Assembly: GCA_973895155.1 (NCBI GenBank)
Contig: OZ316891.1
Coordinates: forward strand, 16,678,001-16,742,000
From: Marsupella aquatica
Lineage: Eukaryota > Marchantiophyta
Direction of reading: 5' to 3'
DNA length: 64,000 nucleotides
Below are positions 22,744 through 33,398 of the stretch, piece after piece. Below the pieces are notes generated by a model. The model saw nothing but the letters and a program-made list of their open reading frames with translations, did not search any database and was not told where the DNA came from. The position numbers and the translations under genes are program-made. Position 1 is the first letter of the stretch; each line of letters begins with the position of its first letter.

Positions 22744-24238
22744 ATGACTACGATTGAGAAATTACAATTTAAGGCATTAGCCATAGACGGTGAAAATTAT
22801 TTAACATGGTCACTTGACATTGAGGCCTATCTTGCATCCAAAGACTTGCAGGACGCAATCCTAACCGATGCAGGCCTCACACTACAACAGAAGGCAAGAG
22901 CGCTAATCTTCATTCGACATCACTTGGCCGAGCCACTCAAGACCCAGTATCAGAACCAATATAATCATAGAATACTCTGGGAAGATGTGAGATTACGGTT
23001 CAACCACATGCGGCTTGTCTCCCTGCCAACGGCCCGCCATGACTGGATCAATCTTAGAGTCCAAGACCACAACTCAATAGCGAGCTACAATGGCAAACTA
23101 TTCCGGATCACCTCACAATTTGCAGTCTGCGGGCACCCCATCAATGACGACGAAATGATAGAGCACACCCGTTCAACGTTCAACATAGGAAACTTACTCC
23201 TGGCATCACAGTACAGAAATATGGGCTTCACTAAATATTCTGAACTGATCGCATATATGCTTCTTGCCAAAAAAACACCAATTACTCCTCCTGGAGAATG
23301 CCAAATCTCGCCCACCAGGGGCCGCTGCACCCCCACCAAGACCAGAAGCCAACTTTAATCGCCAGAACGACAGGCCCAAAGGGAGAGGAAATGGAAACTT
23401 CAAGGGGAGAAGAGGCACAAACCCCGGTAGGGGTAGATATCAACAAGGCGGTAGAGGCATCGGCCAACCCAATAGAGAAGACCAAACATTCGGAAACTTT
23501 AACAGAAGAGGTGGATACAGAGGAAGAGGAGGCGGACTTAGAGGAAGAGACCGAGGGGGGCGCCTCACCAGGGGATATTACAATTGGAACCGAGAAGACA
23601 ATAACCCCATTGAATGTTTCAGGTGCAGAACAAAGGGACACCTACAAAGAGACTGTCGGGCACCGGCACACTTGGTCACACTCTACAAGCAGAGCCAGGA
23701 ACAACCCACCAATAGAGCACAGGGCAACTACATGGAGGCCCTAGACAACATTGAGGGCTATAGATTAGACCCAGCAGTACCCGAAGTCCACACCGCCCAA
23801 CTAGGCTCCACCTCAACACCACCGAACGACCACAGTAACTGCATTGTGGACAGCGGAACATCTCACTCAATACGACGAGACAGACATTATTTCCTCCAAA
23901 TCACACCATCCAACAGATCCATGACAACGATAATAGGACCTAACCACATAGAGGAAGGCTACGGCCCGGCCAGAGTCAGATTCCCAAAAGGGACTACAAT
24001 CTACATCGACTCAGCAATTTACGCACCAAGGGCGACAAAGAACCTAATCAGCTTCAACGATATCCGCGCAAATAAGCTACATGTCCACACTGATACCCAC
24101 AACAATAGGGAAGTGCTGCAGATACTAGACAACACCAAACCAGGGGGAGGAGTCCAAGAGATCTTACCAATTTACCCCCTGGCTTATACATCGCCCGGAT
24201 ACACTCTTACCACACACAACTCCCCACTCTTAATTTAA
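22744..24238 (+). pseudogene. Copia gag and protease
   Basis: Gag starts MTTIEKLQFKALAIDGENYL, with the copia-type YLTWSLDIEAYL region. It runs to 23,358 and continues in another frame from about 23,264 after a frameshift. An Arg/Gly-rich segment (23,390-23,600) precedes a CCHC zinc knuckle, CFRCRTKGHLQRDC, at 23,617. Protease follows with CIVDSGTSHSI (D-S-G) at 23,840 and continues to LISFNDI. The frame ends at 24,236 just before the pre-integrase domain, where another shift is needed. Confidence 0.85.
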
Positions 24239-25255
24239 CTCAAACCTGGCATAATTGCCTTGGTCACCCCGGCACCAATATGTACCATAACATTCTGAAG
24301 ACCACGGTGGGGATACCCCACGGAGTTCACCCCTCAGCCTTGAACAAACCCTGCATCGCTTGTTCATAGGTACAGATGGTGACTCGGCCTGCACCATCAA
24401 AAACCATACATAAGATCCCACAATTTTTAGAGAGGATACAAGCAGATGTCTGCGGGCCAATCAAACCACCCTCCGGCCCATTCCGATACTTCATGGTCAT
24501 TATAGACGCCTCCACCAAATGGTCATAGGTCTCATTGCTCTCCACACGGAACCTAGTCTTCACCAAAATATATCTTATCTCACATACTGAAACTCAAACA
24601 CCAATTCCCAGAGAATCCAATCAAAACCATCAGAGTTGACAACGCGGGGGAGTTTACCTCAAAAACGTTCGACAACTTTTGTGAGACTACAGGGATAGAC
24701 ACCAAATACTCGGTCCCACATGCCCACTTCCAGAATGGTATCGCCGAATCGGTGATAAAACGCATACAGATGGTGGCCAGGCCACTGCTAATGCAATCCA
24801 ACTTACTAGCTTCAACATGGGGCCATGCGGTCCTACACGCTGCCGCCCTCCTAAGAATAAGGCCATCCTCCTGCAATACCCAGACCCCTCACTTCTTGGC
24901 ATACGAAATGCCACCGAACATCACCCATCTCCAAACATTTGGATGCCTGGTCCTGGTCCCAATAGTCGGCCCCAAACGGACCAAAATGGGACCCCAGAGA
25001 CAACGAGGCATCTACATGGGACTAGACTCATGTTCTATCATCAGGTACTTGGAACCTACGATAGTAGACATATTTAAAGCAAGGTTCCAAGACTGCCAAT
25101 TCTTCGAAGATGAATTCCCAACTCTCGCCGAAGACATTGCTAGAAGCGGACATGTCAAAGCACAAGAACTACAATGGCTGCCCACAAAACCAATCACTGA
25201 TGACCACCGGACCAGAGAAGCAGACCAAGGAGTACAAAGGGTCCTCCATTTATAG
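24239..25255 (+). pseudogene. Copia integrase
   Basis: The GAG-pre-integrase HHCC region reads TWHNCLGHPGTNMYHNIL at about 24,246, with the following CIAC. The catalytic core begins IQADVCGPIKPPSGPFRYF (first Asp). The second Asp lies in RVDNAGEFTS near 24,635 and the Glu in HFQNGIAESVIKRI at 24,728-24,765. The C-terminal region includes HLQTFGCLVLVPI and ARFQDCQFFEDEFP. In-frame TAG codons lie at 24,367 and 24,526, and there is a shift near 24,570. Confidence 0.85.
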
Positions 25256-25258
25256 CAG

Positions 25259-26790
25259 ATGCTCACGAACTTACCTGACTCTTTCAACGATGCAGCCACA
25301 GTCACACGGTCACACACGGAGGCAGCAAATATACCCGCAAGAATTTCACGGACAGCCCCACAGGCAATGGTAGCCGCACCAAAGGCAAAATGGGGCCGAC
25401 CTCTAGGCTCCAAGGATATGTACCCGCAACCACCACGCAGCGCATCACCAGCACCCACGGCAACCCCTGCACGAAGATCACCCCCTACAAGGGATACAAC
25501 AAACGAGGAAATAACAATCAGCTACATACACACCAGACAGATGATGCAGCGAAATACAACACAAATCAATGACCACTTTGCATTCCATATCTCTGAGGAG
25601 ATAACCAACAAAACCCCCGACCCCATTACAGTAGCAAAGGCCCAATCTCGACCAGACTGGCATCAATGGGAGCTGGCCATAAACTCCGAATTAGACTCCC
25701 TGATAAAACAAAACATCTTTGGACCAGTAATCCCTGCCCCCGCAGGGACACACCTTATGGGATATAAGTTCACATTTTTGAGGAAACAAAATGCAAAGGG
25801 AGAGGTAATCAGATACAAAGCTTGCTTGGTAGCGAAGGGCTACACCCAAATTCCCGGCCGGGACTTTGACCAAACATACTCCCTGGTGATGGATTCCATA
25901 ACATACCGGTACCTCATTGCGTTTACACTCTTGCACAAGCTCGTCATGTACACGCTAGACGTGATAACAGCCTGCCTGTATGGTATCCTAGATACCACAA
26001 TATACATGAAGGCACCCCTGGAACTGATCAAAAGAATAAGGTTCCACATTGAGGGGGAGAAGAATGGTACCACAGACTGCGATCTACAACCGGGCCTAAC
26101 CCAAACCGGCCCTACAAGCGATTTGGACAAAATGACGAGCAAGCTCGGACCTACAGTACCGACACCAAAGGATATGCTTCACACATTCGACCTCGGGAAA
26201 CGAACAGTCCTCCTACCGAACACCTCTGCTACACAGCCAAAACGAGTCAAAAGAGAACTCGCAGTCCAAGTCCTACGCTCAATGTATGGATTAAAATAGA
26301 GCGGACACACCTGGTACAAACAATTCAAAGCTAAAATGCTCGCACTGAACTTCAATACTGACAACATTGCCCCATGTTTGTTCCTCAAATAGGAGGCAGA
26401 TGAATTTGTTATCATCGCAATTTATGTAGATGACATAAACATCTTTGGCACAGCAACGATAATGCAGAAGACAATCAAAATCGTGAAGAAGACATTCAAG
26501 ATAAGGGACATCGGGAAGCCTAGCTATTGCCTGGGATTACAATTCAACTACTTGCAGCAGGGAATCCTGATCAACCAATCAACTTATACCGAAAAGGCGC
26601 TACGAAAATTCAACATGGCATCCGCCCACCCGGTCAGCACCCCCATGGACCTAAGATCCTCAGACCCCACAAGGGACACCTTTAAAAAATGGGCAGAGAC
26701 AGAGGAGGTTCTTGGCCCCAAGAAGCCATACCTCTCAGCCATCGGGGCCCTGATGTACCTAGCGACATAGTCACGCCCCGACATTGCTTT
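25259..26790 (+). pseudogene. Copia reverse transcriptase
   Basis: Visible blocks are WHQWELAINSELDSLIKQN, then KFTFLRKQNAKGEVIRYKA, then LVAKGYTQIPGRDFDQTYS at about 25,828. MYTLDVITACLYGILD is followed by IYMKAPLEL and VLRSMYGLK at 26,270. The catalytic IIAIYVDDINIF (YVDD) is at about 26,412 and YCLGLQFNYLQQGILINQ at 26,526. In-frame TAG codons at 26,297, 26,390 and 26,768 stand where Gln is usual. Confidence 0.9.
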
Positions 26791-27430
26791 TGCCGTCAAT
26801 CTACTTGCTTGTCATAGCTCCAACCCCACAATCCGACATTGGAATGGAGTAAAAAGGGTATTCCGATACCTGCGTGGCACAACGGACATGGGGCTATTCT
26901 TCCCCAAGAACTCAGAAAACATGCTGACCGGCTACGCGGACGCGGGCTACCTCTCAGACCCAGACAATGCAAAATCCCAAATAGGATACGTCTTCCTACA
27001 AGGTGGCATGGCGATCTCTTGGAAAAGCAGCAAACAATCACTCACAGCAACCTCCTCAAATCATGCCAAGATAATAGCACTTTACGAAGCCACCAGGGAA
27101 AGCATCTGGCTGAGAAACCTGATAAACCACATACACCTGCACACAGGCAGAGCGTAGCTAAAGAAACCAACAACTATATACGAAGACAATCGACCCTACG
27201 TGGAGCAGATAGTCCAGGGATTCATTAAAGGGGATAGAATCAAACACATAGCACCCAAATTCTTTTTCACTCACGGACAGCATGGCGAACAGGTCCAAGT
27301 ACAATGGATTCCAAGTAAAGACAACCGCGCGGACTTGTTCACTAAACCACTCCCACCAGCACTACACCGCAAACATGCATACGGGATAGGACTGCGAAGT
27401 ATGGCATCACTTTTACAAGGAAAAGAATGA
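26791..27430 (+). pseudogene. Copia RNase H and C-terminal tail
   Basis: RNase H shows LTGYADAGYLSDPDNAKSQ (first catalytic Asp) at about 26,925 and GYVFLQGGMAISWKSSKQ. AKIIALYEATRESIWLRNL carries the Glu-type helix. The end reads VQWIPSKDNRADLFTKPLP at 27,302, a hallmark of copia pol C-termini. A TAG at 27,155 and a frame change near 27,200 interrupt it. The 570 bases between here and the 3' LTR hold no domain, only the 3' untranslated part and the polypurine tract. Confidence 0.85.
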
Positions 27431-28000
27431 CGCAGGCCATCAAGGAACTTACCCAAACTGCACACCCATTACTGCCGATCAAACTGATACAACGGGAGCT
27501 CCAACATCATATGCTACCCCCAATCCGCCACCCCGAACCATCGAGAATCACGCAGAACCGATGAGACTTGATCAATCCCAACACACAAACGACGACCTCC
27601 CAACATGGCCGCACCGACTACCAAACGAACGAAGATTCAAACGATGTCAGCAGCCCACCAAAGCAACAGACCGACGATTGGAGGCGTTCAACCCGTGGCC
27701 CGCATGATGCGTAAACAACTCCTTAAACATAAACACAGACCACGAGTCTTTAGACACATTAACGGACACATACATAGAGATTACACCTTTTAATTTCCCT
27801 TATGCACCCTTTTTGCATACTATAAGGACTTACATTCAATAACTAGACCCAAACTTATGTTATAGTAGTGGCACTCTTTCCATAATGGAAGCATGGTTTT
27901 AATGAGACCATACTACATTGGGCCAGACCATAGACCATAGGGTTAGCTTTCCCCATCATATGGTTGGCTGTAACACACTCATCACCCAACCAAGGGGGAG

Positions 28001-28169
28001 TGTTATAAGTGATAAACCTAACCCCGGTAAACTAGACTTACCCTAGTGAATAGGGACAAGAGGTGGTTACATAACCACCACGCCCTATACTATATAGGGA
28101 GCCCCCATACTCCCAAATGGAATAGAAGGTAGTGAGTTTGTTGGCGCATGAGATCTATGTCCCTGAATA
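28001..28169 (+). repeat. Copia 3' LTR
   Basis: 169 bp. It is identical to the 5' LTR except at four sites and is preceded by the polypurine tract CCAAGGGGGAG at 27,990-28,000. It is followed by the TTCTT duplication (28,170-28,174). Confidence 0.95.
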
Positions 28170-28314
28170 TTCTTAGCTATAAAGTGAGGAAAGAAGAAAC
28201 TTTGCACAACTCTCCCTCCAGTTTGCCAGATCCCAAATGCTAGAACATATGTCAATATATATGTGGAAGGTGGGCATAGCCAATACATATAAATGGAGGG
28301 TGTGAAGGATAGTG

Positions 28315-29460
28315 TCAGTCCCCATCATCTGCAAGGACTGATGGCATTAAGCCCTTCCCTTGCCGAGGGAAAATTGGAATGACAATGGACCATCCTCTCA
28401 TGGTGTGCATCGGAACCATAATGCACTGATCCACCTGGCTAGGAAAAACTATGGTGTCACTAAACTCAGTCCCTGTGGGTGCAACTCGGGTTGTGTCCAC
28501 GCGATAAAAACCACACTCATCCGCAACCATCGTAGCTCTCGCTGGAGGTGACATGATCGACTTGTGCCACCTCACCTCTAATACAGTGGTGACAAATGAC
28601 CCAAAATGAACATCTGAATTGTCCACAACTGTCCCACAATAAGGAACCTCTACATCATCTACATCAGTCATCATGAAGATTCCAGAGTTACAAGTACTCT
28701 TCTTCATATGGTCCGTCCTCCAAGTCCGAAAGTGGTGCCCTGACTCATACATGTGTGTATGAGTCGTGGCCCACATCCCTGGCCCCCTAATGATGTTTTG
28801 TACATCAATGGGAATGGATGTAGGCCCATGCAGAGCCAAGAGCCTGTCCATGCGCTCCAAAGCCCAGACACAAAAAATGATGCAATGCCACGACCTGTTT
28901 GCGCAACTCCCACTTGAAGCTCCAACCATGCACTGCCAAATATGTTGTCACAAGATTGTTAGAGATTTGCAGCCTTCTCAAATCCAAATCCAAATCACAA
29001 TCTCATACAATTTTAGAGTACCATACCTATACATCTCCCTCCAATCAGACATCTCCGGTCGATTGCCCAACACATAATTATGGATCTGTCGATGGAAGAT
29101 GTCATCATCCAATGATTGCTTCTTGGCCGCACCCATCAATTGCAACCCACCATTGTCATCATCTTGTGCCTCTTCCCAAGTCATGGGAGCCACGCTGTCC
29201 AAACTCCCTATCACCCCCAAGAATAGAAATTAAAGACACTCTGACATAATGAACCCTGTTGCCATACTTCCCTCAGGGCGAGCTGGTTGACGCACCCAAC
29301 CCTTGAGCACCTTCATATATTGCTCAATCCAATACATCCACCGGGCATGGACTGGGCCCGCAATGGCAACTTTATCCACTAGGTGACATAGCAAGTGCAT
29401 TTGCATGTCAAATAGTACATGTTGGGGGGAACACTCGCTCCAAATTGCACATCACTTGCG
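28315..29460 (-). pseudogene. TNP2 C-terminal DUF4218 and DUF4216 modules
   Basis: DUF4218 is clear: MQMHLLCHLVDKVAIAGPVH, then ARWMYWIEQYMKVLKGWVRQ, then ARPEGSMATGFIMSECL (29,240-29,420). A shift in a C run (CCCCCCC near 29,430) separates it from CNLERVFPP upstream. DUF4216 follows with GIFMMTDVDDVEVPYCGTVV, VLEVRWHK and DTIVFPSQVDQCIMVP (28,315-28,700). Both modules are standard at the end of plant CACTA transposases. They fix the orientation of the gene. Confidence 0.85.
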
Positions 29461-29639
29461 CCGTCCTCTCCCTCATCAAAGGAATGTCAGACTCCTTGAT
29501 CTCCTTGCCACATACCCACCTACGAGGCACTCAAAAACATTCCAGGAATAAATATCTCAACCCAACCAATTGTGGGCTAAGATGGTTACCAATTCAATGC
29601 CTAAGCTTATTGATCTCCCTCTACCTAAGATATTCCTAA

Positions 29640-29820
29640 TAACGTCGTTCTTTAAGACGTTCTGAAAGGTGGGTTCCTAGACGACGTTCTTTACGTCGTA
29701 TGTGACGTAGTATTGTGATATTACCTAGTCAAGAGAGACGTAAATTATTAAGAGACAACGTATCTTTTACTAGAATGTCGTTTGAGACACCATAAATTTA
29801 TGTTCCCATAACACCACAAA
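29640..29820. repeat. ACGTC repeats in a TNP2 intron
   Basis: AACGTCG, GACGTTC, TTACGTCG and GACGTAAA motifs cluster between TNP2 exons. They resemble those at the element ends, so the repeats are not confined to the subterminal regions. Confidence 0.6.
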
Positions 29821-31439
29821 ATCAAACTCTAAGATAATTCCAACCTGAAAATGGAGCACAACTCGTACACTATGAGTCGGAGTAGGCGGCGCTCTCTAGA
29901 ATCATCGCAACAACACAACACTGTAGGGAGCACATGCTGTATCAACTTGTGATAATCATGGGACTTCAACCCTATCGGGGGGATGTACTCATTCCTCGTT
30001 GTGCACCCACGGAATCCAGCTCCGTAATGGCTTGGGAACTTCATCTCACAAATCATCCCATTCACATCCTTCAGAATGTCTCGAGGCAAAATCCAAGGGG
30101 CTGGTGGTGTCACCCCATTACGTGTTGTCCAAGAAAGAGAATCAACTTGTTAGGGTTTGGGGTTTCAGGCAATTAATTGCATAATAATACACAATATCCT
30201 GGGAAATTCTTACAAATCCAGGGCTGATGTTTTCTCATGTACCTGATATCCAACAGCTCTTCACAACTCCTACATTTTTTGCATCCACTCGAACTCCACG
30301 AGTATCATTCTCACCATACATGTACTTCACCAAATTCTTTGCGACCACTTCAATGTGCATGGGGTCCAGTAGCCACCGGATCTTGAGCATCTGCTTGCAC
30401 AACATGGTAATAAAGTGGAAAACTCTAGCATTCTGAGAGTTGATGAAAAAAACTATACACAATGATAGGCTTATTGTACCTACCCTCCAATAAGGCAAGT
30501 CCCACAATGCTGATCGTCGGTTTACTCCACAATCTTTGGGTTTGAGCAGCTTAGCCTCCACCATCTCTGCCATTTGAATTTGAGCTTTTGTTGAAGGCAC
30601 ATTAGGACATGGTCTCAACTCAGTCTGTGCCCAATGTCTTGTGTTCCATCGCATGGGGTCATCCATTGATAATCTCATCGTGCTGCCCTCATATGTGGTT
30701 TTGTGCAATAGTACTGAGTACCTCCCATGCAACTCAGGGCCACATGAAGGGCAACCTGAGTAACCAGCCACCTTCAAGCCTGATATTGTGCCCATGCCTG
30801 CCAAAGAAACCCCGTCATATTTCCGCAATAAAAGAAGCCAAATGTTCTACATAAAGTGATTTAGCACAATATAATTACATTTTGGTTGCTTTTCAAATTA
30901 CCTGGCCCATCAGTGGTGCAATGGGTGATCATGACTCTCATGTTGAATGTCCTCCCATTGTCCAGTGCACGGGGGACATCTATTGTTGGGGCCCCATTTT
31001 CCCACAAGTCATGTAGCTCTTCATAAGCTGGGGCCAAGCAAACATCTGGATTCTTGCAAGCCTCGGGACCGGGAATGATAGCTAGGAGGAGAACATGACC
31101 CTTTTTCATCGCCAACCATGGAGGGATGTTTTGATTTATCAAAAGAACTGGCCACATGGACTTTGGCTTCCGTCGCTACTTGTATGGGTTTACCCCATCT
31201 ATTGCCAACCCCAATCAAACGTTCCATGGCTCTGCCGCAAACTTTGGCCATGTGGCATCAATGTGCTTCCATGCTGGACTATCTTGGTGATATCGCATTA
31301 TCCCTGTTGGGGATTTGGTCTTGGCATGCCAAGTCTGTAGGGAGGATAGGTGTCTTCGCCAGTACAGATGCTGCAATCGGGGTGTGATTGGAAAATACCT
31401 CAGTACCTGAATGGAAGACAACCATGAGGAATAATTCAT

Positions 31440-31578
31440 CGTTAACATAAAAAATACGTTCACCAGAACTATGTTCACCAGAACTACGTTCCCCAAACAT
31501 ATACATTGTTCAAGATGACGTATTAACTATATGTTGACCATAACTACGTTCCCTAAATATATACGTTGTTCAGGACGA
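31440..31578. repeat. 60-bp tandem repeat in the TNP2 intron, left side of the Mutator-like insertion
   Basis: AACTACGTTCCC at 31,482 and 31,542 mark a 60-base period with ATATACGTTGTTCA and GATGACGTATTAACT. A further unit lies at 42,935-43,000, after the inserted element. The insertion therefore split a tandem array. AGGAYGA is present at both edges (31,572-31,578 and 42,934-42,940), compatible with an eroded target duplication. Confidence 0.65.
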
Positions 31579-32136
31579 GGGGAATTTACAAACGACAGCA
31601 AACAGATAACAGTAACAGCAAACAGTTACTGTTATCAGCTAAAAGAAACTGTTACCAATGAACAGTGTTTGGGTAGCAGTGAACACTGATCATGAAAAAA
31701 GTGGACTAAAGATGCGTTTCAAACTACTGGTATAGAAATGAATACGATCAAATTCGCATGAAAGGAAATTGGACTAGACGGAATCATGTATTTTACAACA
31801 AATAAAACCGTTTCACAATTGAGATAAACAAAATCCGAGACCAATATATGTCAAAATGCACAGGGGAAAAATAAAACTGCCATATACAATCGCAAAGTAC
31901 ATAACACGTTCGGCGCAGGTCCAAAAAATGCCCATATAAGTTACAACCTGTAGGCCTAGAAATCTGATATACAGAAGCCACGGTAGACCCCGGCTGAGGA
32001 TTTCCAGTAAAACAAAAGCAGTGTTGGGCGCTAGCCAACAACTGCAGGAAAAACTACGGAATTCCTGAAGACGACATCCGGGAAAAATCCTAACAACTAA
32101 GCCGAGGGCGACTCCATCCTGAAACATCGAAAGAGC

Positions 32137-32699
32137 TTAAGCAGCGCTCGGCTCTAGCTTAAAGTGATCACCAAACTGAACAATGTGATGCCGTTCTTCA
32201 TGAAAAACCGGAGGAACAAGCAATAAGTGATTGCATCTAGCTTTCAGAGTTGCAATCATCCTCCAATCCTGCCGCTTCTCTCCTCCGATTTTTCTTGAAT
32301 CCAAGACCACGCAATCGAATGTATCTCTCAGAAGGACCCCAATGCACTGCCCTCGTATAACCTTCATTGGGAATGTTACTGTCCTCAAAGTCAACTCGCC
32401 CAAACATTTCTTGAACTTTCCTATCGATTGGCAGTACACCATCAATAGGAACAGCCTGATGAGACGAGAACGTGCTTGCAAATGGGAGCGGAGGAGAATC
32501 GACGATCCATGGGATGTTCTTTTCTCCAGGACTAATAGCTTCATCATACGGTAGAGCGTGACGGTTCCGAAAAGTAGAGGTTTCAGTTTCCTCAGTCTCC
32601 ATCCGTGACTTAAAAGAACTGAAATGGCTCTCTTCCGGACGCACACGAGAAGGGAGGAACGTTGCCTCCCAATCCATGAGCTCACCGTTTGTCTCCATG
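32137..32699 (-). pseudogene. Unidentified small gene of the Mutator-like element
   Basis: The start is METNGELMDWEATFLPSR (ATG at 32,699). The frame runs to VQEMFGRVDFEDSNIPNEG (about 32,365). From there the plausible continuation is another frame, KVIRGQCIGVLLRDTFDCVV, then LDSRKIGGEKRQDWRMIATL, ending FGDHFKLEPSAA at 32,137. The original frame remains open to 32,237 with a basic tail. One frameshift would join the two convincing halves. I do not recognise the family. FDCVVLDS is reminiscent of a Rossmann-fold beta strand but that is weak evidence. Confidence 0.4.
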
Positions 32700-32919
32700 T
32701 TTAATGAATCCAATCTAGTGGCAACTTCCCCTCTGAAAAAATGCAAAAATTGTCTGCAAAAGGCCCGCAAAGGTTCGAAAATGGTCGTGGGTCCAAAAGA
32801 TCTTGTCCGGGAGGAATGTCTCCCTCGAAACACCCGAAATGTATCTCCAGAAAAGGGGCCGCAACCGGGCGTCTGTCCCAAAATAGTCACCTGTCCAAAA
32901 ACTTGTCGTCCGTGACAAG

Positions 32920-33080
32920 TGTCATCCTTGAAAACCGTCGTTTAGGGTTTGATCCTAAAATGTCGTCTGAGAGAGATGCCGCCAACAAGAGATCCTAAAA
33001 TATCGTGCGAAAAAGCTGTCAACAAGAGATCCGAATGTCATCCAAGAGATCCGAAAATGTCGTCCGAATATAGCCGATGT
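32920..33080. repeat. Short degenerate tandem repeats, GTCGTCCGA type
   Basis: CAACAAGAGATCC(T/G)AAAATGTCG and GATCCGAAAATGTCGTCCGA recur between two genes of the Mutator-like element. The repeat unit is irregular (about 25-40 bases) and non-coding. Confidence 0.5.
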
Positions 33081-33398
33081 GGGTATCTTTGGAAAACTAA
33101 CGGACCTAAATGAAATGGCCGTTGGTATTCGAAACGTCTATTATACTATGTATTCACTACTATTTGTCTCATTATGATGACCGTTGGTAGGACACGACAA
33201 AGACCAAACGGCCGTGTTACACAAAGAAGAGCTGGAAATATTTACTTTACGAATCACCATTTGGCGAGCGCCTGGCGCTTGTAAAAACACAAGGAATCAG
33301 ACCTTAATTTATCAGGAGTCAATGAGAAGATTTGAATACAACTTGGTACTAGCGCCAGGCGCTGGTAAAAAATTACTCCCTAAACTCCTCAATACGTG

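Larger units (their letters stand above)
22134..28169 (+). mobile_element. Ty1/copia LTR retrotransposon, 6,036 bp, inserted in the CACTA
   Basis: Two 169-bp LTRs, a 5-bp duplication, a primer binding site next to the 5' LTR, a polypurine tract (CCAAGGGGGAG) next to the 3' LTR, and gag, protease, integrase, RT and RNase H in copia order define it. The LTRs differ at four positions by direct comparison, so the insertion is recent. The coding region nevertheless has at least six in-frame TAG codons and several frameshifts. Confidence 0.95.
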
